Assembly (NCBI GenBank): GCA_017474045.1 | Contig: JAFUHX010000013.1 | Span: forward strand, 1-44,547 | Direction: 5' to 3' | Source: Clostridia bacterium | Lineage (GTDB): Bacteria; Bacillota; Clostridia; Oscillospirales; Acutalibacteraceae | DNA: 44,547 bases | Part shown: in pieces, positions 1 through 7,728 of the stretch | Layout of the letters: every line of letters begins with the position of its first letter | How positions within the stretch are numbered: the first letter of the stretch is position 1 | Program-made: the position numbers and the translations under genes | The notes under the pieces: model-generated | Seen by the model: the letters and a program-made list of their open reading frames with translations, nothing else | The model's database searches: none | Told to the model about the DNA's origin: nothing

Positions 1-224
1 CTGCGTTGACTACGGGTGATTTTTTTGCTCTAAAAGCCGTAGTGGAAATAGTAAGGTTCTTCCTTTTTTGTCTTCCATTGGGGTCAACTGCCGCGGAGAC
101 TTCTGTTTATATATCTCTTTAGGCATAGCCCTGCTTTTCAACAGCCGTTCTAAGTGTAACAGCCGTTGCCCTGTGGTTGCGGTTTTTGCTTTGGGTGTTT
201 AGGAAGGTTGCTTTGGTTGCTTAA

Positions 225-440
225 TTTCCCTTGGGGGAAATGGCTTAAAAGGCTTCAGCCTTTTAAGCCAAAGGGGGAATAGTGCCTTCCGGAAGGTTGG
301 GGGCGGCGGCGCCGACTTTGTCGGCGTGGCAGAGTCGTTGACTCTGCTTGAAAAACGGCGACTGCAAACCGTATGCACTAAGAGAAAATTTAAAATTACA
401 ACTTTCCGTCAGTTACCAACATAAAACTCACGCCGTTTTT
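225..440. repeat. Cluster of nested hairpins (REP/MITE-like mosaic)
   Basis: Consecutive palindromes are visible: TTTCCC-ttg-GGGGAAA at 225-240; a 13 bp stem at 241-253/258-270; CCTTCCGGAAGG at 285-296; GCCGA/TCGGC at 311-325; an 8 bp stem GCAGAGTC/GACTCTGC at 329-347; and AAAAACGGCG (351-360) pairing with CGCCGTTTTT (431-440). The first one is the reverse complement of the core found in the repeats at 14846 and 18341, so these belong to a dispersed repeat family. Whether it is transcribed is unknown. Confidence 0.6.
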
Positions 441-500
441 CCCGCCGCCCCCTCGAAGCGTAAAATTTTTGTATCTGTAAATTGATGTCCGCTTCGCAAA

Positions 501-639
501 ATGTTGTTGCTCGGTAGAGCTGTGAATTTATTTTCGAAGTCTGAAACGGCCAGTGGTGTCGCCCTGCGACTGCTGTTGCTCGGCAACGCTATTAATTTTT
601 GTCCGCAGTTTAAAGCGGCCATTGGTGTCGCCTTGCGAC
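501..639. repeat. Two tandem copies of a ~70 bp repeat
   Basis: Copy 1 (about 501-570) and copy 2 (about 571-639) share the order GTTGCTCGG, an AT-rich centre, a CGGCCA element, TGGTGTCGCC and a terminal TGCGAC, with many substitutions between them. A more degenerate third copy may precede them (about 455-500). The repeat ends 12 bp before the -35 box of the next gene. Confidence 0.55.
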
Positions 640-651
640 CCTTGCCGCCGG

Positions 652-680
652 TTGACCTGAAAAGGAAAAGACTGTATAAT
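652..680 (+). promoter_or_regulatory. Sigma-A promoter for the 709 gene
   Basis: TTGACC at 652-657, a 17 bp spacer and TATAAT at 675-680. A ribosome binding site AAAGGAG follows at 694-700, 8 bases before the GTG start at 709. Confidence 0.85.
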
Positions 681-708
681 ATATAAAATTTTCAAAGGAG
701 ATGTTTTT

Positions 709-3195
709 GTGGAATATAAGGTTCATGTGGGCTTTGGTTTTCATGTTAACTGCTATCATTCATACAGGGGCGACACTAACGACAACTTAGGCTTTGGCTC
801 AGACATCAGAATTATCAGAAAAACCCTTGATATTTTAACTGATTTCAATGAAAAGGGAATTGCAGTCAAAGGAACATGGGATAGTGAAAACTTTTTTTCT
901 CTTGAAAAAATTCTTCCTCAGTTTGCTCCTGATATAATTGAAAAAATGAAGCTGAGAACAGAAAAATATGGCGACGAACAAATTATAATGGGCTACAGCA
1001 ACGGCGCCTTAGGTGCTATGACCGAAGAAGAGCTGGAGGCTTCCATTGAGCTTGCCGTTTCCAACAAAGAAAAAAGCGGACTTGCCGATATTTTTTCTTC
1101 TTTTGAAAAAATTGTCAGACCTCAGGAGGTTATGTTTTCTCCTTCTCAGGTTTCGGTTTATAACCGACTGGGTGTGAAGGCGCTTTGCCTTTATTATTCC
1201 TGCGTACCCTTTGACGCATTCAGAACCATTGTTCCGAAATTGCCCGATGAGCTTGCTTTTAATCCGCTGACCTACAGCTATAAAAATGAAACGATGACAA
1301 TTTTGCCCACCTACAGCAATTCAGATGTCTGCGATGCAGGCTGTTTGAGAGCGTGGGTAAAAGAGCTTCACAAAAAGCAGGAAACAGGCGAAATTAACCA
1401 CGATGTTTTTATTTTTATAAACATGGACGCCGATGCAGTTTTTTGGGAAAGCATGAATCTTCCCGTTGTTAAAAATAAAATTGCCAACACCGACGGGATT
1501 CACGGTTTGGTTGAAGAAATTTCAGATTTACCCTATGTTGTTTTTAATACTCCGGGCGGCTATCTGAAAGACCATAAGCCTTTGGGTAATATAGACTTTA
1601 CCCACGACACCGCTGACGGAAACTTTACCGGCTATGCCTCATGGGCAGAAAAACCCTTCAACAGAAAAATCTGGACAGCGGTTGAACGCTCAAGAGCCAT
1701 GGCAAAGGTCAACGCAAAAAGCGACTTTGATTCGCCTTCATTTAAAGAGAGAGTTCTTCTTCTTTCAACAACTCATTTCGGTCTGGCAACTCCTGTTTTG
1801 AATATTCAACGAGAAAAAAAGGCAAATGAGCTTGCAGAAATTATTGTTGAAAAAGAAAAAGAAGCTCTTCCAAAAGGGGAAAAGCTTACTCTTTATAATA
1901 TTTCCGGCTCCTCTTTTCTTAGCCTTCAGCTTAAGCTGAATATTGAAGCTGAAAGCGTTTCACAGCTGAAGTTTTCATCGAAGGACCTTTCTTCCTATGC
2001 GGTGGTTCCCTTTGACGAAGAAAGTGTTTTCGCTTTCTTCAAATTTAAAAGAGTAAAAAAGAAATATGTTGTTGATTTTTGTTTGAAAGAGAAAGAAGAA
2101 AAAGGTCTTTGCCTCAATTTCGAAACGAAAGACCTTCAGATAAAATTCGATACAGACGCAAACATTCAGAAGGTCAGAAGCTTCGGAAGAGAAATTGGCA
2201 ACAAAGACTTTTTAAAAAGCTTTTTAACCTATGGAAAAGAAAGCTTCTTTTTCGAAAAAACTGCTGTCAGCTCTTTGGACTGTGCAGGAGACTGCAAGGG
2301 TATCAGAATTTCAGGCGAAATTCATCTTCCTAAAGAAATTTCAAAGGGAGAATTTGCTTATGACTTTTTCAAGGTAGGCTTTTCAGAGGGCGTTTATGTC
2401 AAAACCTATGTGAAATATCCTTACACGCCTGAAACGACCTCAATTTCAACAGAAAATTCTGCCCTCGGAAGATATAGCGACATGGAATGGAAGGAAGCGG
2501 CACCTTTTGAAATAACGCCTTGCTTTAAAGGTGATGTTTCTGTTGTCAAGCGAAACTTTATGGGTGATGTTTCTTCTTTCAGAACCCAGTCTTTTCCTGA
2601 GTGTGACGAAAAAAACAAAAAGGTTGATTCCTTTAACCATCAGCTCACAGGCGGCTTTGTTGGTCTGACCGACGGTGTTTCGGGTCTTGTTGTTGCCAAT
2701 GCAAGACAGGTTTTGTCTTCAATGGCCCATTGTCCCATGAGACTTGATGAGGATAAAACCGTTCACATGAATGTTTTCGGAACATACTACGGAAAGCAGC
2801 GTCACCATTTCGGAAGAGCCAAGGACCAGATTCTTTCAACCTATAACTTTGTTGCGGCTCAGGGAAAGCCTTTGGCTCCTTCTTATAATGGAAACACAGA
2901 AAGAGCGCTTCTTGGACTTTTTGCGTTTGAGGGTGCCAAGCCCGAGGGAGAAAAGCTTGAAGAAATAATCAGTTTTTCAGACGGCTGTGTTGCTTCCTGC
3001 GAAGAGAATTTTGCTGTTTCGGCTTATTACGGAAACAATGCCCGTTTTGCAGAGACAAAAAAAGACTCAATTAAAGAGGAAAAGCTTAAAAATCCGGTTA
3101 TGACGGGACTTTATAAAAACCTTGGAAGCTACGCAGTTAAAGGATTGAGAGCTATTTCGCATATTATAATTACTCAGCTTAAAAGCAGAAACTAA
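709..3195 (+). CDS. Large cytoplasmic protein, possible glycoside hydrolase/deacetylase-type barrel
   Basis: This 828-residue protein has no signal peptide or membrane segment. The N-terminal part reads like the (beta/alpha)7-barrel glycoside hydrolase/deacetylase superfamily (GH38/GH57-like): an opening GFGFHVNCYHS segment, then GTWDSENFF near residue 60, and a later WTAVERSRA helix near residue 325. The C-terminal half is beta-rich, as in GH38-like enzymes. I cannot place catalytic acids with confidence, so the enzyme class is inference. The GTG start at 709 is chosen because AAAGGAG lies 8 bases upstream and a consensus promoter sits at 652-680. The ATG at 701 is in another frame. It is transcribed alone and ends in front of a convergent gene. 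It could equally be an uncharacterised carbohydrate-related protein. Confidence 0.5.
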   Translation: MEYKVHVGFGFHVNCYHSYRGDTNDNLGFGSDIRIIRKTLDILTDFNEKGIAVKGTWDSENFFSLEKILPQFAPDIIEKMKLRTEKYGDEQIIMGYSNGALGAMTEEELEASIELAVSNKEKSGLADIFSSFEKIVRPQEVMFSPSQVSVYNRLGVKALCLYYSCVPFDAFRTIVPKLPDELAFNPLTYSYKNETMTILPTYSNSDVCDAGCLRAWVKELHKKQETGEINHDVFIFINMDADAVFWESMNLPVVKNKIANTDGIHGLVEEISDLPYVVFNTPGGYLKDHKPLGNIDFTHDTADGNFTGYASWAEKPFNRKIWTAVERSRAMAKVNAKSDFDSPSFKERVLLLSTTHFGLATPVLNIQREKKANELAEIIVEKEKEALPKGEKLTLYNISGSSFLSLQLKLNIEAESVSQLKFSSKDLSSYAVVPFDEESVFAFFKFKRVKKKYVVDFCLKEKEEKGLCLNFETKDLQIKFDTDANIQKVRSFGREIGNKDFLKSFLTYGKESFFFEKTAVSSLDCAGDCKGIRISGEIHLPKEISKGEFAYDFFKVGFSEGVYVKTYVKYPYTPETTSISTENSALGRYSDMEWKEAAPFEITPCFKGDVSVVKRNFMGDVSSFRTQSFPECDEKNKKVDSFNHQLTGGFVGLTDGVSGLVVANARQVLSSMAHCPMRLDEDKTVHMNVFGTYYGKQRHHFGRAKDQILSTYNFVAAQGKPLAPSYNGNTERALLGLFAFEGAKPEGEKLEEIISFSDGCVASCEENFAVSAYYGNNARFAETKKDSIKEEKLKNPVMTGLYKNLGSYAVKGLRAISHIIITQLKSRN

Positions 3196-3244
3196 AAAAG
3201 GCGGACTGTGACGCCGAGTTCCCCTTTTTTCATGCCACAAATAA

Positions 3245-3279
3245 AAACGCAGGTATTGTCTTTGACAATACCTGCGTTT
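3245..3279 (-). terminator. Terminator for the minus-strand secreted protein gene
   Basis: Perfect 16 bp stem AAACGCAGGTATTGTC with loop TTT. Read on the minus strand it ends in a T-run (3247-3243 region), so it suits the 3306-3806 gene; it may also stop transcription from 709-3195. Confidence 0.85.
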
Positions 3280-3305
3280 AATTTCAGATTTAATGCTTCG
3301 AAAAA

Positions 3306-3806
3306 TTAATCAAAAATTGTGAAGAAATATTCGAAGATGAGGTTGAGTCTGTAGAAAATAGACTGAATGAACTGGAAGAAGGTCTGGTTTCCGCTAACGT
3401 CTTCAGAGCTGTAAACTGCGATGTATGTAACATTTCCGCTGACGAGGGGAAGAGAATTCTGATGATAATAAACTGAGTCATCATAAACATAGTTGCCTTC
3501 AGAGTCGGTTCCTGTAACAACAGCCCAACCCTTCCAGGTGTATCTTGTTTGTTCTCTGTCAACGCCGTTGATTTCAGCGTAGTCAGATTCTCTTGTGGGG
3601 TTGGCGGGAGCCTTGATGATGTCGCCTTCAGCAGCTTCAACGCTGTTGCCGATTTTGTTTCCGTCAACATCAACGAATTCAATGGGAGAGCCGTCCCAGT
3701 CAATAAAGGTTGCGGTGTAGGTTGTTCCTTCAGCAGCTGCAAGCATTACGCTGCAAACAGAAAAAATCATAAGAACTGAAAGAAGAACAGAAATTGTTTT
3801 TTTCAT
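3306..3806 (-). CDS. Small secreted protein with aromatic amphipathic C-terminal tail
   Basis: This 166-residue protein has a classical signal peptide (MKK, hydrophobic stretch to about residue 23, AAAEG cleavage region). A beta-rich domain of about 110 residues follows (TYTATFIDWDGSPIEF, then a WKGW motif near residue 90). The WKGW and following YIAVYS pattern resembles the InlB B-repeat/bacterial-repeat fold of Firmicute surface proteins. The last 24 residues (from FFQFIQSIFYRL) form a strongly aromatic amphipathic helix without a positively charged stop-transfer end. Similar tails occur in the peptide at 7444 and the protein at 35056. It has a TTGACA-17-TATAAT promoter, AGGAGG 10 bases before ATG, and its own terminator, so it is monocistronic and probably well expressed. 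Role unknown; surface or membrane association is inferred. Confidence 0.75.
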   Translation of the reverse strand: MKKTISVLLSVLMIFSVCSVMLAAAEGTTYTATFIDWDGSPIEFVDVDGNKIGNSVEAAEGDIIKAPANPTRESDYAEINGVDREQTRYTWKGWAVVTGTDSEGNYVYDDSVYYHQNSLPLVSGNVTYIAVYSSEDVSGNQTFFQFIQSIFYRLNLIFEYFFTIFD

Positions 3807-3868
3807 AAGTGGTATTCCTCCTTAAATTTATGTGGGAAAACAAAAATTGTTTCCACGAATACATTTTG

Positions 3869-3897
3869 ATTATAGAGCATCTTTAACAATTTGTCAA
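3869..3897 (-). promoter_or_regulatory. Consensus sigma-A promoter for the secreted protein gene
   Basis: On the minus strand TTGACA (3897-3892), 17 bp spacer, TATAAT (3874-3869): a perfect consensus. Confidence 0.88.
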
Positions 3898-3983
3898 TGA
3901 TTGAAATAAATTTTTTGTGTTTATAAAGAACTTGTAATTTTTAAAGTATAATGAAAGAGGGATAATATATAATCTTTACAGAT

Positions 3984-4012
3984 TTGACTTTTTGTGATAG
4001 AATGTTTAAAAT
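3984..4012 (+). promoter_or_regulatory. Sigma-A promoter for the sugar transferase operon
   Basis: TTGACT at 3984-3989, 17 bp spacer, TAAAAT at 4007-4012. A short CTGATT/AATCAG hairpin lies in the leader (4021-4037). Confidence 0.6.
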
Positions 4013-4085
4013 TAATGGGGCTGATTGTAAAAATCAGGCATTTTCAGATTGAAAAGAGAGATAACAAAATAAGGATGGAGTTATT

Positions 4086-5477
4086 ATGTATAAAAAGAGA
4101 TATATAAAGGAAAAGCTGGTGCTTTATTTTTTTAAGGTATTGATCACAGCTGTTTTTTCGGGAACAATGTATTACACATGGGTGAACTTTTATAACCCCT
4201 TTGTTCCCACACCCTTCTTTAAGCTTGGCAACTATTTTCTGGCTTTTTTGTTTGTTGTTGTTTATGTAAGCTTTGTTGGCGTGTTCGGCGGCTTTATGGT
4301 GGGAACGTCATCAATTTCTGATCTGATTTTTTCTCAGGTAATAGCCATAGCCTTCCTTCAGGGAATTTCTTATGTAATTTTTTCTCTTCTCAGCTATAGG
4401 CTGATTTCTGTTTGGCCTTTTGTGGCTTTGATTCTGGCTTTTTCTGTGTTTGCGGCAATCTGGGTGGTTGTTGTTGACGCAATTTATTTCAAGCTTCACG
4501 CTCCGAGAAAAACAATTGTTGTTTTCAACAACGTTGATTCATATCTTTCTTTAAAGGGAATCAGAAGCATGGATAAGCGCTTCACCGTTGTCAGAACCAT
4601 CAATTCTGAAAAAACTCCCCTTGAAGAGCTTTTCGGCTATATGAAAAGCGTTGAAGCGGTTTTCCTTTGCGGCGTTCCTTCGGATTATCGAAACGAGGTT
4701 GTTAAAAAATGCATCGCTACCGGAAAAATTGCCTATGTTAAGCCGAAAATTTCAGACACCATAATCAGAGGCGGAAAAACAATTCAGCTTATGAATGTTC
4801 CCGTTTATCGCTGCAAGAGAAGCAACGCAAGCCTTGCTTATTCTGTTCTTAAAAGATTGGGCGACGTTCTGATTTCTCTTTTGGGAATAATTGCTTTAAG
4901 TCCGGTTATGGCACTGGTTGCCGTTGCAATCAAGCTTGAAGACCGCGGCCCTGTTTTTTATAAGCAGACAAGACTGACCTTAAACGGAAAGCAGTTTAAG
5001 GTAATCAAATTCAGAAGCATGAAAATTGACGCCGAAAAAGACGGCGTTGCAAGACTTGCCTCTGAAAATGACGACAGAATTACAAAGGTCGGAAAAATCA
5101 TAAGAAAGCTTCGTCTTGACGAAATTCCGCAGCTTTTCAACATTCTTTCAGGCTCAATGTCTATTGTGGGACCGCGTCCGGAAAGACCGGAAATTGCCGA
5201 AGAATATGAAAAAACAATTCCTGAATTTGCTCTGAGACTTCAGGTTAAAGCCGGTCTGACGGGCTACGCTCAGGTTTACGGAAAATATAACACACCACCC
5301 TACGACAAGGTTCAGATGGACCTTATGTATGTTGCAAATCAGTCTGTTATTGAAGACATCAGATTGATTCTTATGACAATTAAAATAATGTTTGTTCCTT
5401 CAAGCACTGAGGGCGTTAAGGAGAATCAGAAGAATGCGCTGAGGTCTGAGGGAAAACAAAAAAAATCAGAAAAATAA
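4086..5477 (+). CDS. Polyprenyl-phosphate sugar-phosphate transferase (WcaJ/PssY-like)
   Basis: This membrane enzyme is predicted to move a sugar-1-phosphate from a nucleotide sugar to undecaprenyl phosphate, the first step of exopolysaccharide or glycan repeat-unit assembly. The 463 residues start with about four hydrophobic segments (residues 11-135), followed by a small Rossmann-like region (142-240). The C-terminal catalytic domain begins at KRLGD (256-260) with its re-entrant helix, and contains KFRSM (308-312), the DE dyad at 345-346 (RLDEIPQL), the GPRPE motif (362-366) and KAGLTGYAQ. This is the bacterial sugar transferase family (PF02397). No glycosyltransferases lie beside it, so the glycan cannot be named. 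It starts an operon with the CPBP protease and tadA. Confidence 0.9.
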   Translation: MYKKRYIKEKLVLYFFKVLITAVFSGTMYYTWVNFYNPFVPTPFFKLGNYFLAFLFVVVYVSFVGVFGGFMVGTSSISDLIFSQVIAIAFLQGISYVIFSLLSYRLISVWPFVALILAFSVFAAIWVVVVDAIYFKLHAPRKTIVVFNNVDSYLSLKGIRSMDKRFTVVRTINSEKTPLEELFGYMKSVEAVFLCGVPSDYRNEVVKKCIATGKIAYVKPKISDTIIRGGKTIQLMNVPVYRCKRSNASLAYSVLKRLGDVLISLLGIIALSPVMALVAVAIKLEDRGPVFYKQTRLTLNGKQFKVIKFRSMKIDAEKDGVARLASENDDRITKVGKIIRKLRLDEIPQLFNILSGSMSIVGPRPERPEIAEEYEKTIPEFALRLQVKAGLTGYAQVYGKYNTPPYDKVQMDLMYVANQSVIEDIRLILMTIKIMFVPSSTEGVKENQKNALRSEGKQKKSEK

Positions 5478-5501
5478 ACTATTTTCAGAAGGTGAATTTT
5501 T

Positions 5502-6557
5502 TTGTCTGAATTTAACGGTCAATATGGCGGCTTTAACGGTCAATATGACCCGAACGGAAATTATCAGAACGGATATTATGAAAACTACGGCTATATGCGC
5601 CGCCTTGAAAAAAAGAAAAACGAAAAAAAGAAAATCAGAAAGCTGGGTCTTCTGACCGGCGGAGCGATTTTAACAAATCTTCTTCTTCAGAATGTTTTTA
5701 TTATTGCTTTGAATGTGTTGGGTTGTTATGAAAGATATCTGGACAATCCCGTTTTCCAGATCGGAGCAGACATAATTTTTTCTGTTTCATGTATGCTTGT
5801 TCCGTTTTTGCTTTTTGGAAACGCCATGAAAAAAGAGGCGGGAATTGAAGATTTTATCAGGCTCAATCCTTCTCATGATTTTATTCTTTCTCTTCTTGCC
5901 ATTCCTGCAGGGCTTTGCTTCTGCATGGCGGCTAATATTGTTACATCTTATGTTGTAATTTTTCTTGAAGGCTTCGGAATAACTCTTTCTTCCCCTGAAA
6001 TAGCCAACCCCGAGGGAGCCTTCGGCTTCTTCCTCAGCGTAATGAGAGTTTCGGTTGTTGCTGCCCTTGTGGAAGAGCTTGCCTTCAGAGGCTGTTTAAT
6101 GCAGCCGCTGAGAAAATTCGGCGATGGCTTTGCTGTGGCAATGGCTGCCTGCGCCTTCGGACTTATGCACGGAAATCTTATTCAGGCGCCCTTTGCCCTG
6201 ATTTCAGGTCTGGGACTTGGCTATATTACGGTTAAATGCGGCTCAGTCTGGCCGGCTGTTGCGGTTCACGCAATTAATAACTTTATTTCCACCGTCGCTT
6301 CCTATGCTCTCGACAGTCAGATGGATGAAAAAGCAGTTAATCTTTTATATACTCTTTTTGTTTACGGAGTTGTTGCTGTCGGCGGATTTTGCGCTTTTCT
6401 GTTTTATATGAGGGCGAAAAGATATAACACCAACATTGCCCAAGACAGCGTCCTTCAGACTAAAGAAAAGGTTTCGGCATATATTCTCAATCCCACCATG
6501 CTCATTGCCATTGCGATAATGCTTTATTACACCTCTCAATATATTGCGGCGAGCTGA
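5502..6557 (+). CDS. CPBP-family intramembrane metalloprotease
   Basis: This 351-residue multi-pass membrane protein belongs to the CPBP (CAAX protease and bacteriocin-processing/immunity, Abi) family. The catalytic signature is present in full: EE-x3-R as EELAFRG (E191, E192, R196), a second-motif histidine in LMHGN (H223), and the third motif HAINN (H256, N260). The N-terminal 30 residues are rich in Gly, Asn, Gln and Tyr and are probably disordered, followed by a charged KKK cluster before the first membrane helix near residue 50. Start TTG at 5502 is supported by AAGGTG 8 bases upstream. Its stop codon overlaps the tadA start by one base (TGATG), so the two are translationally coupled. 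Substrate unknown; roles in immunity to bacteriocins or maturation of lipidated or secreted peptides are possibilities from the family. Confidence 0.85.
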   Translation: MSEFNGQYGGFNGQYDPNGNYQNGYYENYGYMRRLEKKKNEKKKIRKLGLLTGGAILTNLLLQNVFIIALNVLGCYERYLDNPVFQIGADIIFSVSCMLVPFLLFGNAMKKEAGIEDFIRLNPSHDFILSLLAIPAGLCFCMAANIVTSYVVIFLEGFGITLSSPEIANPEGAFGFFLSVMRVSVVAALVEELAFRGCLMQPLRKFGDGFAVAMAACAFGLMHGNLIQAPFALISGLGLGYITVKCGSVWPAVAVHAINNFISTVASYALDSQMDEKAVNLLYTLFVYGVVAVGGFCAFLFYMRAKRYNTNIAQDSVLQTKEKVSAYILNPTMLIAIAIMLYYTSQYIAAS

Positions 6558-7003
6558 TGAAAAGCGTTTATTTTATGAAAGAGGCGCTGAAGCTTGCCGA
6601 AGCTGCGGCGGCAAACGGCGAGGTTCCCGTCGGTGCGGTTATTGTTAAAAACGGAGAAATAATCGCACGGGGAAAAAATGAATGTGAAAAAGGAAAAAGC
6701 GCCGTTTTTCACGCTGAAATTCAGGCGATAAAAGAAGCGGGAGAGGCTCTTGGTGGATGGAGGCTTTCCGATTGCGAAATGTATGTTACTCTTGAGCCTT
6801 GTGCCATGTGTGCCGGGGCAATTATCAACAGCCGTCTTTCAACGGTGGTCTTCGGTGCTTACGACGAAAGGGCAGGAGCTTGCATAAGCAGGCTAAGCCT
6901 TTTTGAAGAGGGTCTCGGTCAGAAGGTTCAGCTAATCGGCGGCTTTATGGAAGAGGAATGTTCTTCTGTTCTTAAAAGATTTTTTGAAGAAAAACGAAGA
7001 TAA
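6557..7003 (+). CDS. tadA: tRNA-specific adenosine deaminase
   Basis: Deaminates adenosine-34 to inosine in the anticodon wobble position of tRNA-Arg(ACG), allowing it to read CGN codons. The 148 residues match the usual family length. The zinc site and catalytic acid are intact: HAE (H52, E54) and PCAMC (C82, C85), with the TLEPCAMCAGA context typical of TadA rather than cytidine deaminase. It is the last gene of the sugar transferase - CPBP - tadA operon, with a one-base overlap to the preceding gene, and is followed at once by a strong terminator. The early start in the family often carries a few more residues, but the ATG here aligns well. Confidence 0.95.
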   Translation: MKSVYFMKEALKLAEAAAANGEVPVGAVIVKNGEIIARGKNECEKGKSAVFHAEIQAIKEAGEALGGWRLSDCEMYVTLEPCAMCAGAIINSRLSTVVFGAYDERAGACISRLSLFEEGLGQKVQLIGGFMEEECSSVLKRFFEEKRR

Positions 7004-7050
7004 AAGAGCTTTTTCAGGTTTATCACTCTGAAAAAGCTCTTTGTTTTGTT
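7003..7050 (+). terminator. Rho-independent terminator after tadA
   Basis: 15 bp stem AAAGAGCTTTTTCAG (7003-7017) pairing with 7028-7042, followed by TGTTTTGTTTG. It overlaps the tadA stop codon. Confidence 0.85.
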
Positions 7051-7091
7051 TGGGTTTATAGAATAAACCGCTGTTTTTTCACTTTCTTAAT

Positions 7092-7186
7092 GTTTTAGAC
7101 TCATAAATGTTAAAAGGTTTCTTCAAATTTTGTAATCTGAAGAAACCTTTATGTTGTTTAGGTTTATGCGGTCTGCGCTTTTTTTA
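7092..7186. repeat. 95 bp direct repeat, copy 1
   Basis: Nearly identical to 7343-7438. It contains a hairpin (AAAGGTTTCTTCA at 7113-7125 pairing with 7138-7150) and ends in GTCTGCGC plus a T-run. Copy 2 forms the 3' end of the small peptide gene at 7444, so copy 1 may be the remnant of a duplicated gene end. Confidence 0.8.
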
Positions 7187-7342
7187 GAAGCCTCAAGAGG
7201 CGAGGAAAAAAAGATGCAGAATAAGCAAACTGAGCAAAAATGAAGCTTCTGCTTCGTTTTTGGCTACCCGAAGGCGTACAAAGGTACGCCGAGAGGCGAA
7301 GTTTGCTTATAGCATGAACCATGATATTTTTACGATCTAAAA
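7187..7342. repeat. Structured spacer element between the 95 bp repeats
   Basis: An outer inverted repeat ATAAGCAAACT (7221-7231) / AGTTTGCTTAT (7300-7310) encloses two further hairpins, GAAGC/GCTTC (7242-7255) and GGCGTAC/GTACGCC (7273-7290). GCCTCaaGAGGC lies just outside (7190-7201 region). The layout is a multi-branched stem-loop of about 90 bases. A 52-codon frame on the minus strand runs through it but lacks a ribosome binding site and follows the repeat, so I do not call it a gene. Confidence 0.6.
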
Positions 7343-7438
7343 GTTTTAGACTTATAAATGTTAAAAAGGTTTCTCCAAATTTTGTAATCTGAAGAAACCT
7401 TTATGTTGTTCAGGTTTATGCGGTCTGCGCTTTTTTTA
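7343..7438. repeat. 95 bp direct repeat, copy 2 (terminator of the 7444 peptide gene)
   Basis: Same sequence as 7092-7186 with few changes. The hairpin 7365-7374/7393-7402 is followed on the minus strand by T-rich sequence and starts shortly after the stop codon at 7444, so it works as a terminator for the peptide gene. Confidence 0.75.
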
Positions 7439-7443
7439 CCGTC

Positions 7444-7539
7444 TCATTCGACTTTGCCGACCATACCGGCACCAAGCTTTGCAAAAATTGAATAAAGAAA
7501 ATCATAAATCATTTTAAATAACTGTTCAATGGGACTCAT
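7444..7539 (-). CDS. 31-residue amphipathic peptide gene
   Basis: The peptide reads MSPIEQLFKMIYDFLYSI then FAKLGAGMVGKVE, a single amphipathic aromatic helix with a short Gly/Lys-rich end. The gene is short but its signals are excellent: TTTACA-17-TATAAT promoter (7597-7569), AGGAGG 7 bases before ATG, and a terminator hairpin just after the stop. The sequence pattern (F-K-x-I-Y-D-F-L-Y-S-I-F) resembles the C-terminal tails of the secreted proteins at 3306 and 35056. It has no signal peptide. A small membrane-active or membrane-associated peptide is a reasonable guess; no function is known to me. Confidence 0.7.
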   Translation of the reverse strand: MSPIEQLFKMIYDFLYSIFAKLGAGMVGKVE

Positions 7540-7568
7540 AATATTACCTCCTGATAAAGTGTGTTAAT

Positions 7569-7597
7569 ATTATATATCGGAAAGTCAAACTTGTAAA
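7569..7597 (-). promoter_or_regulatory. Promoter of the 31-residue peptide gene
   Basis: Minus strand TTTACA (7597-7592), 17 bp, TATAAT (7574-7569). Confidence 0.75.
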
Positions 7598-7663
7598 CAA
7601 AATTTTAACGAATTGTAACCAATAAAAACTTTTTTTATTTCAGAATTAATCATAGTTTACTTA

Positions 7664-7692
7664 TTGAATATGTTTTTTGAATAATATATAAT
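7664..7692 (+). promoter_or_regulatory. Promoter of the GH27 gene
   Basis: TTGAAT at 7664-7669, 17 bp, TATAAT at 7687-7692; AAAAGGAGAG ribosome binding site follows at 7711-7720. Confidence 0.8.
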
Positions 7693-7728
7693 CACAAAAA
7701 AAGACCTGTTAAAAGGAGAGAAACAAAA

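Larger units (their letters stand above)
1..651. other. Non-coding, repeat-rich region at window start
   Basis: No reading frame here has a ribosome binding site or recognisable protein. The stretch holds several hairpins (225-347), a 10 bp inverted repeat (351-360 with 431-440) and a tandem ~70 bp repeat (501-639). The next gene's promoter begins at 652. Short frames on both strands across 428-686 follow the repeat rather than any protein pattern. Confidence 0.7.

Noticed and set aside
7205-7330. 52-codon minus-strand frame through the stem-loop element
   Set aside because: No ribosome binding site; the sequence follows palindromes, and such frames are common artefacts of repeats.
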